From: UBA6168 sp039819485
Lineage (GTDB): Bacteria > Bacteroidota > Bacteroidia > Chitinophagales > Saprospiraceae
NCBI GenBank assembly: GCA_039819485.1
Contig: JBCBRY010000025.1
Coordinates: 22,045 to 86,044, forward strand
Direction of reading: 5' to 3'
DNA length: 64,000 nucleotides
In this document: piece by piece, positions 18,501 to 26,072 of the stretch
How the letters are laid out: every line of letters begins with the position of its first letter
Numbering within the stretch: position 1 is the stretch's first letter
The notes under the pieces: generated by a model
What the model saw: the letters and a program-made list of their open reading frames with translations, nothing else
Told to the model about the DNA's origin: nothing
Databases searched by the model: none
Translations under genes and position numbers: made by a program

Positions 18501-19145
18501 GACACGGGGATCGGTATTGCTGAAGACAAATTGGAAGTGATTTTTGAAAGTTTCCAACAAGCTGCCGATGAAACCTACTCGATGTACGGCGGCACCGGCC
18601 TTGGCCTTTCCATCTCAAGGCAACTGGTCGAACAGCAGGGCGGGCAGTTGAACATCAAAAGCAAACTGGGAAAAGGAACCGAGCTGTCTTTTAATTTAGT
18701 CTTTGAAAAAGAATTGTCGCCGGTTGCACAGCCCGCTGACCAGCCTGCCCCCATCGTTTTGGACGGACTAAAAATATTGATCGTAGAGGACACTTTATTC
18801 AATCAAATGCTGGCCGTCGAATTATTAAAAAAACATATTGACAATGTCACCATAGTAGTCGCCGACAATGGAAAAATCGCTTTGGAAAAAATTCACCAAC
18901 AGTCGTTTGACCTTATTTTAATGGACGTTAAAATGCCCGTTATGGACGGCTATGAAGCCACCCGCGCCATCCGCAACATGCCCGATCCGGCCATCAACTC
19001 CGTCCCCATCATCGGCCTCACCGCCAACGCCATCCCCGAACAACTGGACCACTGCCGCGCCGTCGGCATGAACGATGTGGTAACAAAGCCGATCAATAGT
19101 GAAGAGCTGTTTGGGAAGATCAATCAGGTCATTCAGAAAAAATGA
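15600..19145 (+). CDS. Hybrid sensor histidine kinase with Reg_prop beta-propeller and receiver domain
   Basis: An inner-membrane sensor of about 1181 residues. Signal peptide (KYFLKILPLLIVLFPLLVEA); about 14 periplasmic propeller repeats of the WVGT/GLFKID type (roughly 30-650); a Y_Y_Y domain (FEFAGLQFNAPANNQYAYQL); one membrane helix (LMALTALFIGYLVY); HisKA with phospho-acceptor His819 (NISHEIRTPMN); HATPase (LNLTGNAIKF, DTGIGI, GGTGLGLS); and a C-terminal receiver with Asp1109 (LILMDVKMPVMDGYEA). There is no C-terminal AraC-type HTH, unlike classic one-piece HTCS proteins. No ATG precedes the signal peptide; TTG at 15600 is the best start, though the frame is open to 15516. Divergent from the PhcB-like fusion gene. 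Confidence 0.88.
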   Translation: MKYFLKILPLLIVLFPLLVEAQVPYMHFDRISLDQGLKQGHVYGLVEGNHGFMWFATYGGLAKYDGYQFKNYKNLIHQKTAQRSLSTIKVYEDKRGNMWVGTRNGLILFDPETEEAQRIIYPLYRDSILIPVEFLDFLEDETGNLWIGTSIGLNLFDRQTQKFIPCEAVVNGQPLAEPITIYSLLADEQKNLWAGSSKGLFKIDAANKNYQQVDFHSNISIAALEKSKSGNIWMGCKTGLYEMEPQSSEIKKIKWRAELESEEILSLVEDRQGVLWIGFDDRGLATWDFENQESDHFMYSSSDLNSLINNQVFGLEEDRFGNIWVGTYNGINKISPYASKFQLYQNEPGIDNAKNYVYSFYEDDEIGILVGSFEGFFHSKKLGEQGRHYFHQPDNPKSIRRNRVHAFLRDSKGKIWVGAGGLHFFYPRSGRVERIQLDPAIDEATVFEIHEKEGYIWAATTNGVFQIDRDVPQVHLHLAEEKLQIPETRDVLFGSDGNLWIGSIKGLKKYNPLTGEMTHYYNENKALDIPTGRVQNIIEYPAGTLWLCTGSGITKLDMATEQFIKYAPEDENINIGTATIQIDQQNKFWISAWEYILKFDPVSHEFESFDMSSTPNKEANVGASYINQKGQLYFGGVNGFFAFYPEEIKDDPQPPTPLLTGFKVLNQPYDLNKSPEYVDEIRLGPDENVFTFEFAGLQFNAPANNQYAYQLEGFNEDWQYVGKKREATYTNLDPGEYFFKIKAANADGVWSDEKMAAKLIIMPALWQTNWFKSLMALTALFIGYLVYQNRQHQVLLKQQKEVAEQSAAYKSRFLANISHEIRTPMNAIVGLSKLMGDTGLDKKQNEYIGAIRQSSENLLSIINDLLDHAKIESGKFSFFKKPFELDVSLQQLYHTLIFKANEKKLDFSTQIESGIPLQLMGDPIRLQQILLNLTGNAIKFTENGKVAVTVQKIKEAEKEIELQFKVTDTGIGIAEDKLEVIFESFQQAADETYSMYGGTGLGLSISRQLVEQQGGQLNIKSKLGKGTELSFNLVFEKELSPVAQPADQPAPIVLDGLKILIVEDTLFNQMLAVELLKKHIDNVTIVVADNGKIALEKIHQQSFDLILMDVKMPVMDGYEATRAIRNMPDPAINSVPIIGLTANAIPEQLDHCRAVGMNDVVTKPINSEELFGKINQVIQKK

Positions 19146-19169
19146 TTCATGATATTTCAACGCACCCTT

Positions 19170-19669
19170 TTATTTTTTCACAAAACCCACCGCTTCTTTC
19201 AGCCCATCCCTTCCCGTCCAATCTAAATAATAGATGCCGGGCACGAGCCTTTCTACATCGACCCGCTCATCTCCCAACTCATCACCACCTCCCCCTGCAA
19301 GTTCACAATCCGAAAACGCAATTGTTCAGGCTTTTCCAGCTCTCCTTCCACATTCAATTCGTCCACCACCGGATTCGGGGACACTTATAGCATTGGAGCG
19401 GCTGGAACCAAACCTTCCACCGCATTTACCAATAGCCTACTGTCCTGCACAATATCCTCATCACCCTCCTGATAAGTTGCATAAATAAAATAGCAGAGAA
19501 ACATCTCATCGATGGTACGCAGGCCACGGTAAACAGTAATGGGCGGATCGTTGGGGTTGTCGTGATTGTCGGTCGTATTATCGTAAACACCTTCACTGCG
19601 CAATACCGACCCGGCAGGCAGCTTTTGCAGTTTTTGGAAAAAATAAGCCAAAAAATAGGGATGATCCAA
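19170..19669 (-). pseudogene. Fossil of a T9SS-exported protein
   Basis: Read on the minus strand, 19669-19385 encodes 94 residues ending in an in-frame TAA. The part VYDNTTDNHDNPNDPPI then GLRTIDEMFLCYF resembles the end of copper-dependent monooxygenase-like secreted proteins. The same frame continues past the stop with SPNPVVDELNVEGELE, the start of a T9SS sorting domain, until a TAG. A shifted frame then supplies VERLVPGIYYLDW and GFVKK before the final TAA at 19170. One nonsense codon plus one frameshift make this a decayed gene, and its upstream part is missing, cut off at the inverted repeat that follows. Confidence 0.75.
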
Positions 19670-19672
19670 TGC

Positions 19673-19749
19673 GAGCCGACGTTATGAACGTCGAACTTGC
19701 TGCTTGAATTAATGATGGATGGTTATTTCGACGTTCATAACGTCGGCTC
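19673..19749. repeat. Perfect 23-bp inverted repeat
   Basis: The arms at 19673-19695 and 19727-19749 (gagccgacgttatgaacg..., exact complement) are separated by 31 bases. Each arm is itself partly palindromic (gacgtt...aacgtc). The repeat sits at the broken 5' edge of the fossil T9SS gene. The following stretch, 19750-20004, shows no gene; it is AT-rich leader for the methyltransferase at 20005, without a clear TAnnTTTG element. Confidence 0.85.
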
Positions 19750-20004
19750 TCGCGGCAATCCCTTCTTTTTATCAGGTATTCTATTTCACCCTTGATTCGT
19801 ATTACTTATAAAGCAAGCTGAAAATAACACAGAAAATCTGATCAAAAAAAATACAGGTCAAATAAAGAAGCCTTGGCCCCACCTATTTACATAGCGCTTT
19901 GGTTTTACATTTTTTTATACTTTTTAAATTACTATTGAATATTTCCCTTCCCACCAGTTCTCACCTTTGTAGGGCAATCATTAAAAAATAAAATCACTAA
20001 TAAA

Positions 20005-20943
20005 ATGAATAATTTATCTCCTCAACTACAAGAGTCCATTAATTATATTAAATATTTAGTTGACAAAAACGGACCGGAAATATATGATTACCAAAAACTG
20101 GATTACACTCTGCAAATAATAGGTCAGTCCATTAAGGAAGAATCCATCCCAACCGACTACCTGAATCAAATCAGGAGTTATTTCGGAGTCGCTTTTTCCA
20201 AGGAGACCATGCAAGGATTTGCCTACACCAAACCGCACGGCTACGCAGGCGATTACGAGATTATAGAACGGATTTATGATTGGTATCTATCTACCGATGA
20301 ACGGTGCGCCAAATGGGACATTTACTGGCAAAATCACCAGGCTGCCAGAGCTGTTCGGAACAGAGTAAAATATTTTCAACAGTCCCTTACCGACACGTTA
20401 AACGACTTAAACCGGGTCACTAAAGGAAAAAGGAAAATTAATATTTTAAACCTTGCATCCGGGCCCAGTCGAATTATTTTTAATTTCCTTTCCAACAACG
20501 AACACCTTGCCAAGGTCGTACACATAGATTGTGTAGAACTGGACGAAAACGCCATTGCCTTTTCCAAAAAAAGGACGGCCAAATATGCCGGTAGCCTCCA
20601 TTATATCCATAAAAATGTTTTTAAGTTTTTGCCCGAAAAAAACTATGATGTTATCTGGTCTTCCGGCCTGTTCGATTATTTTGACGATGGAGTATTTATC
20701 AAACTCATGAGCCGGTTTTTTGAGTACTTAAACCCAGGGGGTAGAATCATTATTGGCAATTTCTCACCCAAAACCATGAGTCGGCACTATATGGAATTAT
20801 TTGACTGGAAACTTTTTTACCGGAGCGAATCGCAGTTAATTAATTTAGGGAAAAAATTCGCCAACAGAAATGACATTTTATATGTGGAAGCAGAAGAGGA
20901 AAATGCAAATTTATTTTTAAACATCATTAAATCGAAAATGTAA
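20005..20943 (+). CDS. PhcB-like SAM-dependent methyltransferase (312 aa)
   Basis: A cytoplasmic class I methyltransferase-like protein related to the C-terminal half of the fusion gene at 13877. Shared landmarks, in order: KPHGYAGDYEIIERIYDW, a conserved Asn-Arg helix (ARAVRNRVKYF), the SAM-binding glycine loop region (ILNLASGPSRIIF), SSGLFDYFDDG and GGRIIIGNFSPK. It lacks a cyclic-nucleotide domain and has a shorter helical N terminus. PhcB-type proteins produce a fatty-acid methyl ester signal in Ralstonia; whether this one does is unknown. It converges with an OmpR-type regulator across a dispersed repeat. Confidence 0.75.
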   Translation: MNNLSPQLQESINYIKYLVDKNGPEIYDYQKLDYTLQIIGQSIKEESIPTDYLNQIRSYFGVAFSKETMQGFAYTKPHGYAGDYEIIERIYDWYLSTDERCAKWDIYWQNHQAARAVRNRVKYFQQSLTDTLNDLNRVTKGKRKINILNLASGPSRIIFNFLSNNEHLAKVVHIDCVELDENAIAFSKKRTAKYAGSLHYIHKNVFKFLPEKNYDVIWSSGLFDYFDDGVFIKLMSRFFEYLNPGGRIIIGNFSPKTMSRHYMELFDWKLFYRSESQLINLGKKFANRNDILYVEAEEENANLFLNIIKSKM

Positions 20944-21087
20944 TGCTTTTTATTTTGTGCTTAATCCAACTTGCTTTGCTGATAAAAGTTATATTGAAAA
21001 TAAATCAGAGTCGGTTTCCCAGTATTTGATATGAACCTGTTTTCTTGCGCTGGAGGGAAGTGATAAAGTGAAAATAATTTAGGAGGT

Positions 21088-21213
21088 AAGCAGGTGGTCA
21101 AAAAAAATGACACTTTTTCTTTGCTTGAAAATGAGTCTTGAGGCTTGGAAATCAAACACTTTTCAAAAGAAAAGTGTCATCTTTAGCGCCCCTTATTTTT
21201 GTCCAAGGGCTTA
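21088..21213. repeat. Dispersed 125-bp stem-loop repeat, copy 1
   Basis: This begins aagcaggtggtcaaaaa and ends ttgtccaagggctta, and matches 37076-37200 along its length at roughly 80 percent. An inner stem (atgacactttt paired with aaaagtgtcat) and an imperfect outer stem make one long hairpin. Both copies lie between converging genes. It could be a bidirectional terminator or a miniature transposable element; no target duplication is obvious. The remaining parts of the gap 20944-21260 show no gene. Confidence 0.8.
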
Positions 21214-21260
21214 ATTTGACATTACCTCCTAAATTTTACCGTTTTAAAAACCAGTCAAGT

Positions 21261-21959
21261 TCATCGAACAACCATTCGGTATCCCACTCCATGCACATTC
21301 ATAATTTCGATATTTTTATCTTCTTTTAAATATTGTCTTAATTTACTCACATATACATTCAGGCTGCGCCCCCGCAGGTAATCTTCATCGCCCCATATTC
21401 GTTTTAAGGCCAGGTTCCGCTCAACCATTCCTTCTTCATTTTCACAAAACATCTGTAATAGTTTTGTTTCGATGGCCGTTAGTTTTAAGGTATTATCATT
21501 CATTGTCAGTTCTCTGGTATTGGCATTTAAATGATATTTTCCGATGTTAAAAGCTGCTTGCTGTTTTTTTATTTTATTCTGAGAACCTGACGACCTTTTT
21601 AAAATATTCTTTATTCGTAAAAATAATTCTTCGACGCTAAAAGGTTTGGTCACATAATCGTCTGCCCCAATGGTTAGCCCTTTGATGCGGTCTTCTTTTT
21701 CAGTTTGGCCGGTCAGAAAAATTATTGGGGTCGCATCATCCAGTTCTCTTATTTCTGCCGCTAAGGTAAAACCATCCTTCATGGGCATTTTTACATCCAA
21801 AATACAAATATCAAACTCACCTTTTTTAAAGGCGGCCAGCCCCTCGTCTCCACTGTGTTTCAATATCACTTCAAACCCTTTTGCTTCCAGGTACTCCTGG
21901 GTCATGGCACTGAACTGACGTTCGTCATCGACCATTAACACTTGAGGTTGTTTTTCCAT
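21261..21959 (-). CDS. OmpR/PhoB-family response regulator
   Basis: A DNA-binding response regulator of 232 residues. The receiver domain (about 5-118) has acidic pocket VDDE, phospho-acceptor Asp55 (CILDVKMPMKDG), Thr (FLTGQ) and Lys (VTKPF). The C-terminal winged helix (about 135-230) shows LTAIETKLLQMF and RGRSLNVYVSKLRQYL. The ATG at 21959 is chosen because it begins MEKQPQVLMVDDE; the frame is open upstream to 22001. No ordinary histidine kinase gene adjoins it. The hybrid kinase 2 kb away lacks a DNA-binding output, so a phosphorelay between them is conceivable but unproven. Confidence 0.9.
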   Translation of the reverse strand: MEKQPQVLMVDDERQFSAMTQEYLEAKGFEVILKHSGDEGLAAFKKGEFDICILDVKMPMKDGFTLAAEIRELDDATPIIFLTGQTEKEDRIKGLTIGADDYVTKPFSVEELFLRIKNILKRSSGSQNKIKKQQAAFNIGKYHLNANTRELTMNDNTLKLTAIETKLLQMFCENEEGMVERNLALKRIWGDEDYLRGRSLNVYVSKLRQYLKEDKNIEIMNVHGVGYRMVVR

Positions 21960-22136
21960 GATTCGGGTTGTTTTAAAGTAAGGTAAAAAAAGATCAACCA
22001 ATACCTAACCAAAGTCTTGACCAGTGCTGCCTCCACAATAGAATTTAATACTTTTTTACACTTTTTGAAATTCTTTTTAATCTATTGCTCCCACAAAGGT
22101 GGCATTTTTGATCCATTCCTTAACGTAAATATCAAC

Positions 22137-22727
22137 ATGAAATTCAAAGAGGCTATCGATAGTGTATCCAACTGGAAAAATATATTTTTCCTGGCCATTA
22201 TTTTGCTGGTCATCATTGGGCTTATATTGCCAGAGGCCTCTCAATACCTGAAAGAGTGCATTAATGGGAACCGCCGACTGGACATGGCTTTTTTTTATAC
22301 GCCGGAAGAAGTCTATCATTGTTTGGAAATGTATGGTGCGAAAGGACGCCAGGTATATATATTTGTCTTGCTGACACTCGATTTTATTTTCCCTGTTTTT
22401 TATACTCTATTTTTTTGTGGCATTATTTCCATACTGCTAAAAAAACATTCTTTGGAAAAATACTATTGGGCTGTCTACTTGCCCCTTCTTCCTTTTCTTT
22501 GTGATTTATTGGAGAATATGAGCATCGCTTTTATGTTATTTCAATTTCCTCTGAGATTTACCATATTTATCCGCCTGACTGCCGCTTTAAATGTCATTAA
22601 ATGGATTTCTCTCGGCCTCATAATAGCTGTGATCATTGCAGGAGCGGCAGTACTTTTATTTCACTTTTTAAAAAAAGCGGAACAAAAAATAATGGCCAAT
22701 AAAAGCGCTCATCAGGCAGACTCGTAA
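22137..22727 (+). CDS. Small integral membrane protein
   Basis: No family recognised. The 196-residue product has four clear hydrophobic segments: IFFLAIILLVIIGLILP (about 16-32), a long one containing VYIFVLLTLDFIFPVF, a third around YWAVYLPLLPFLCDLLENM, and a C-terminal one (WISLGLIIAVIIAGAAVLL). The ATG at 22137 starts MKFKEAIDSVSNW; the open frame goes back to 22017 but would add 40 poorly structured residues. It ends nine bases before the converging preA gene. Confidence 0.75.
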   Translation: MKFKEAIDSVSNWKNIFFLAIILLVIIGLILPEASQYLKECINGNRRLDMAFFYTPEEVYHCLEMYGAKGRQVYIFVLLTLDFIFPVFYTLFFCGIISILLKKHSLEKYYWAVYLPLLPFLCDLLENMSIAFMLFQFPLRFTIFIRLTAALNVIKWISLGLIIAVIIAGAAVLLFHFLKKAEQKIMANKSAHQADS

Positions 22728-22736
22728 AGTTGGCAA

Positions 22737-24062
22737 TCAATACTTTTTCAACGCCGCTGTCGGCTCTGGCACCCAGTGTCCTTTCCCGCCGGCCCGGTCA
22801 TCATTGAAAGAAGTAGGCGCTTTGTCGTTCGCCATATATTCTTTCCAGGTTTCATGTTGCTGGCCATCGTCTTTTCTCACCATTGTGATACATTCTTCTA
22901 CCGGGCAAACAAGTGAACACAGGTTACACCCGACACAATTTTCCTCAATTATTTCCGGCACCCGGCTACCGTTTTTTGGCAGTGCAATTGCTTGGTGCGC
23001 ACCGTCGTCGCAAGCTGTATAGCACAATTGGCAACCGATGCATTTATCTGCATTGATATGCGCTTTTACATCGTATTTTAAATTCAGGTGTTCCCATGTT
23101 TTTACATTTGGCAGGGCCTTGCCGATCAAATCGTCCAGTTTCTCAAATCCTTTTTCCCGCATATAATTTTCCAGCCCCGGAATCATTTCCCGTACTATGC
23201 CAAAGCCATAATGCATGGCTGCCGTACACACCTGTACATTGCTGGCCCCAAGCAACATATGCTCCACCGCATCCCGCCAGTTTTCAATACCGCCGATGCC
23301 GGAGATCGGAATGTTTACACCGGCGTGCTGCGCACAGTTTTTCACCATGTTCAGCGCAATGGGCTTGACCGCCGGGCCGCAATAACCACCATTGGTGCTC
23401 TGGCCGTCCACGATCGGATAAGGTACAAATTGATCGAGGTCTACCCCGACCAGACTCTGAATGGTATTGATCAAAGAAATAGCATCTGCACCACCCTGAG
23501 CTGCCGCAAAAGCCGGCTCCGTAATGTCAGTAATATTCGGCGTCAGTTTAACGATGACGGGCTTGGTGGCCACCTCTTTGACCCATTCCGTGATGGTTTT
23601 CAAAACACTCGGTTCTTGTCCGACGGCCGAGCCCATGCCCCGTTCGCACATGCCATGTGGGCAGCCAAAATTCAGTTCCAACCCATCCGCTCCAGCATTC
23701 TCTGCATCCTTTACGATCTGGTGCCATTCCTTCCTCGACTCGACCATAAGTGAAGCGACGACGGCATGGTCAGGAAAATATTTTTTCACCTCCTCTATTT
23801 CCCGCAGATTGTCCGCCAGCGGCCGGTCCGTGATCAATTCAATGTTATTGAAACCGACCATGCGGTTGCTGCGGTAATTGATGGCCCCATACCTACTTGA
23901 GGTATTGATAACGGGCACACCCAATGTTTTCCAAACGGCCCCGCCCCAGCCTGCATCAAATGCTTTCATGACCTGGTAGCCGGAATTGGTCGGCGGTGCC
24001 GAGGCGAGCCAAAATGGGTTGGGAGATTTTATTCCTGCGAGGTTGGCGGAAATGTCGGGCAT
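22737..24062 (-). CDS. preA: NAD-dependent dihydropyrimidine dehydrogenase subunit PreA
   Basis: The FMN subunit of the dehydrogenase that reduces uracil and thymine to their dihydro forms, the first step of reductive pyrimidine degradation. The 441-residue product has a dihydroorotate-dehydrogenase-like barrel (about 5-320; NPFWLASAPPTNSGYQ, ELNFGCPHGMCERGMG with the active-site Cys region, GGIENWRDAVEHML) and a C-terminal 2[4Fe-4S] ferredoxin domain (CIGCQLCYTAC and CVGCNLCSLVCP). The partner preT lies upstream in the same direction, separated by a four-helix-bundle gene, with hydA and a beta-ureidopropionase gene further upstream. Confidence 0.93.
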   Translation of the reverse strand: MPDISANLAGIKSPNPFWLASAPPTNSGYQVMKAFDAGWGGAVWKTLGVPVINTSSRYGAINYRSNRMVGFNNIELITDRPLADNLREIEEVKKYFPDHAVVASLMVESRKEWHQIVKDAENAGADGLELNFGCPHGMCERGMGSAVGQEPSVLKTITEWVKEVATKPVIVKLTPNITDITEPAFAAAQGGADAISLINTIQSLVGVDLDQFVPYPIVDGQSTNGGYCGPAVKPIALNMVKNCAQHAGVNIPISGIGGIENWRDAVEHMLLGASNVQVCTAAMHYGFGIVREMIPGLENYMREKGFEKLDDLIGKALPNVKTWEHLNLKYDVKAHINADKCIGCQLCYTACDDGAHQAIALPKNGSRVPEIIEENCVGCNLCSLVCPVEECITMVRKDDGQQHETWKEYMANDKAPTSFNDDRAGGKGHWVPEPTAALKKY

Positions 24063-24090
24063 AATTTTTTTGTTATTTCTTTTAAAAATT

Positions 24091-24119
24091 AAAAATCGTT
24101 GATCAATAATCCTTTAATC
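24091..24119. repeat. 29-bp direct repeat, copy 1 (downstream of the four-helix-bundle gene)
   Basis: This 29-base sequence (starts aaaaatcgttgatcaataat) recurs exactly at 24581-24609. Here it opens a larger imperfect inverted repeat (about 24091-24180) built from aatcgtt/aacgatt words. The two copies bracket the four-helix-bundle gene exactly, giving a unit of about 490 bases. Confidence 0.9.
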
Positions 24120-24192
24120 GTTAATCAGTTTTTTTTGAATAACGATTAAAAGATTAACGATATGTGATTTTTGATTTGATGGAATATTGGAA

Positions 24193-24549
24193 TTATGGAT
24201 TTTTATTTTTTGAAGTTTTTATGCTTTTAACAAAAATAGAAATCAGTTCATCATTTTCGTTCAACAAAAGACTCAATCGTTTTTCTGAAAACCATTTTCT
24301 TTTTTCGATTATTCGAAGACAAACGTGCGACTCCCTCAATTCTTTTAAACATACTTTCATTTTATGTCTATAATCTGCCCCCGACTCAGCTGCCCGCGCC
24401 TCTCCATAATTTAATGCAGGAGCAGTTCCCGACCGAAGCAATTGTCCTCCCAGATGTTTCCCTGCTGGAGATTTGGGTAGCGCTTCAGATAAATCAATAA
24501 CTCTTGAAGCAAATTCGATCAACCTGCTTTCCAGTTCTCGAGGGGTCAT
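24193..24549 (-). CDS. Four-helix bundle protein (IVP/S23 family)
   Basis: A small helical protein of 118 residues of the family first seen inside 23S rRNA intervening sequences and common as free-standing genes in Bacteroidota. Typical landmarks are LIEFASRVIDLSEALPKS, HLGGQLLRSGTAPALNYGEA and HKMKVCLKELRESHVCLRII. The ATG at 24549 (MTPRELESRL) is preferred to an upstream one at 24582. The biological role of free-standing members is unclear; the related bAvd protein serves in diversity-generating retroelements, but no reverse transcriptase is present here. It splits the preT-preA pair and is framed by exact 29-bp direct repeats. Confidence 0.88.
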   Translation of the reverse strand: MTPRELESRLIEFASRVIDLSEALPKSPAGKHLGGQLLRSGTAPALNYGEARAAESGADYRHKMKVCLKELRESHVCLRIIEKRKWFSEKRLSLLLNENDELISIFVKSIKTSKNKNP

Positions 24550-24580
24550 AATATTTATTTTCGGAACGTATGAAAAAATC

Positions 24581-24609
24581 AAAAATCGTTGATCAATAAT
24601 CCTTTAATC
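24581..24609. repeat. 29-bp direct repeat, copy 2 (3' end of preT)
   Basis: An exact copy of 24091-24119. Its last six bases overlap the stop codon end of preT, so the repeat includes coding sequence of that gene. Only the copy at 24091 is followed by the complementary half of the larger inverted repeat. Confidence 0.9.
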
Positions 24610-25938
24610 TGCAATCAAAAAAGAATCAATTCCCTTCGCCGCTTTCTTCCCTTCCGCTGCGGCATTCACTACTTCTGCGCCACCGTTTACTGCATCACCT
24701 CCGGCAAAATATTTTGGATTCGACGTTTGCAACGTATCGGCATTCACTTCTATTTTTCCTTTTTTATCAAAATTCAGGTTATTTATGTTTGATAAAAAAT
24801 CCGTTTGCTTTTTTTGTCCGGTTGCTAAAATGACGGTGTCGCAATTTATTTTAAAATCACTGCCGTCTATTTTTTCCACTTTTCCATTTTCCGTTTTCGT
24901 TTTCGTTTTTATAAAATGTACGCCTTCTACTTTTCCATCTCCGAAAATAGCAGTTGGTGAAACATTAAATAAGCCTTTTACGCCCGCCGCTTTGGCCAAA
25001 TCATATTCAAATTCATAGGCCCCCATTTCTTCTTTCGATCGGCGATAGGCTAAAATTACTTCTGCCGCTCCCAAGCGGGCCGATTCGGAAGCCGCATCCA
25101 TTGCCGTATTTCCACCACCAATAACAATTATTTTTTGGCCGACTTTTACATTTAATGAATTTAATTTTATTTGCTCAATATATTCCGTAGCGCCAATACA
25201 ATTATTTAATTTTTCACCGTCGATATTTAATGGTCGGGTTTCGCCCAAACCTATCCCTAAAAATATCGCGTCATAATCATTTTCTAATTTATTTAATTGC
25301 TCTGTTGAATTAATTGGTGAATTATATTCAATATTAAATCCAAATTGTTTTTGCAAATAATTAATTTCATTCAACACGTCTTCATTGGTTACTTTATAAG
25401 GCGCACAGCCATATAATGCCAAACCGGATGGTTGGTTTTTTGCCTCATAAATATTTACCTCGTATCCCATTAATCGTAATTCACATGCACAGGAAATACC
25501 CGCCGGCCCTGCGCCAATAACGGCCACTTTTTTTCCATTGTCATTTTTTAATTCATAAAGCGATTTGTTTTTTTTAATAATGGCATTTGTTGCAAAACTT
25601 TGCAAACGACCGATTTCAATGGGCTTTACATCTTGGAGGTTATATACGCAAGCGCCTTCGCACAGTACTTCCGTCGGACAAACTTTGCCACATATATTTC
25701 CAAAATAATTGGCATCATAAATTGTCTTGGCAGCCCCTTCAATATTATCCGTGTGTATTTGTCGGATAAATAATGGAATGTCGATTCCCGACGGGCATGC
25801 CTGCACACACGGTGCATCATAGCAAAACAAACACCTCGAACTTTCATAATAAGCCATCGTCGGGTTCATATATGGCTTTATTTGTTCGAAAGCATTATTT
25901 ACATCTTCTTGCGTATTTGGAATTTTATATTCGGGCAT
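24604..25938 (-). CDS. preT: Dihydropyrimidine dehydrogenase subunit PreT
   Basis: The FAD/NAD(P)H electron-input subunit paired with PreA. The 444-residue product has an N-terminal Fe-S domain with Cys clusters (CLFCYDAPCVQACPSGID, GNICGKVCPTEVLCEGAC), an FAD-binding GxGxxG (VAVIGAGPAGISCACEL), a pyridine-nucleotide site (IIVIGGGNTAMDAASE) and the C-terminal FAD contact (YFAGGDAVNGGAE). Same family as glutamate synthase small subunits, but the neighbours fix the pathway. Its DNA is clearly more AT-rich, with more AAT/TTA codons, than that of preA and hydA in the same cluster. Confidence 0.92.
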   Translation of the reverse strand: MPEYKIPNTQEDVNNAFEQIKPYMNPTMAYYESSRCLFCYDAPCVQACPSGIDIPLFIRQIHTDNIEGAAKTIYDANYFGNICGKVCPTEVLCEGACVYNLQDVKPIEIGRLQSFATNAIIKKNKSLYELKNDNGKKVAVIGAGPAGISCACELRLMGYEVNIYEAKNQPSGLALYGCAPYKVTNEDVLNEINYLQKQFGFNIEYNSPINSTEQLNKLENDYDAIFLGIGLGETRPLNIDGEKLNNCIGATEYIEQIKLNSLNVKVGQKIIVIGGGNTAMDAASESARLGAAEVILAYRRSKEEMGAYEFEYDLAKAAGVKGLFNVSPTAIFGDGKVEGVHFIKTKTKTENGKVEKIDGSDFKINCDTVILATGQKKQTDFLSNINNLNFDKKGKIEVNADTLQTSNPKYFAGGDAVNGGAEVVNAAAEGKKAAKGIDSFLIAD

Positions 25939-25954
25939 ATTTTGATAAAATTAA

Positions 25955-26060
25955 TTTCCCGCAGGGTTTCGCAAAGTTTTGTCGCTGCGTCGCGCTGAGT
26001 TAAATCAAGAAAAAACTCTGCGAAACATTGCGTTAAAACTTTGCGAACCTCTGCGGGAAA
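25955..26060. repeat. Word-type inverted repeat between preT and the ureidopropionase gene
   Basis: The outer arms tttcccgcag and ctgcgggaaa and the inner arms (ggtttcgcaaagtttt with aaaactttgcgaacc) give a long hairpin over 106 bases. Each arm contains several tgcg/cgca words. It lies inside a same-direction gene cluster, so it would be transcribed as leader or spacer between two genes of one pathway. Confidence 0.85.
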
Positions 26061-26072
26061 CCAAGTCAAGTA

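Noticed and set aside
19142..19488. Plus-strand ORFs of 82 and 84 residues
   Set aside because: They are the antisense of the T9SS fossil on the minus strand and have Pro/His-rich sequences without recognisable domains.
24193..24549. Accessory protein of a diversity-generating retroelement
   Set aside because: The protein belongs to the same fold family as bAvd, but no reverse transcriptase, template repeat or variable repeat is found nearby.
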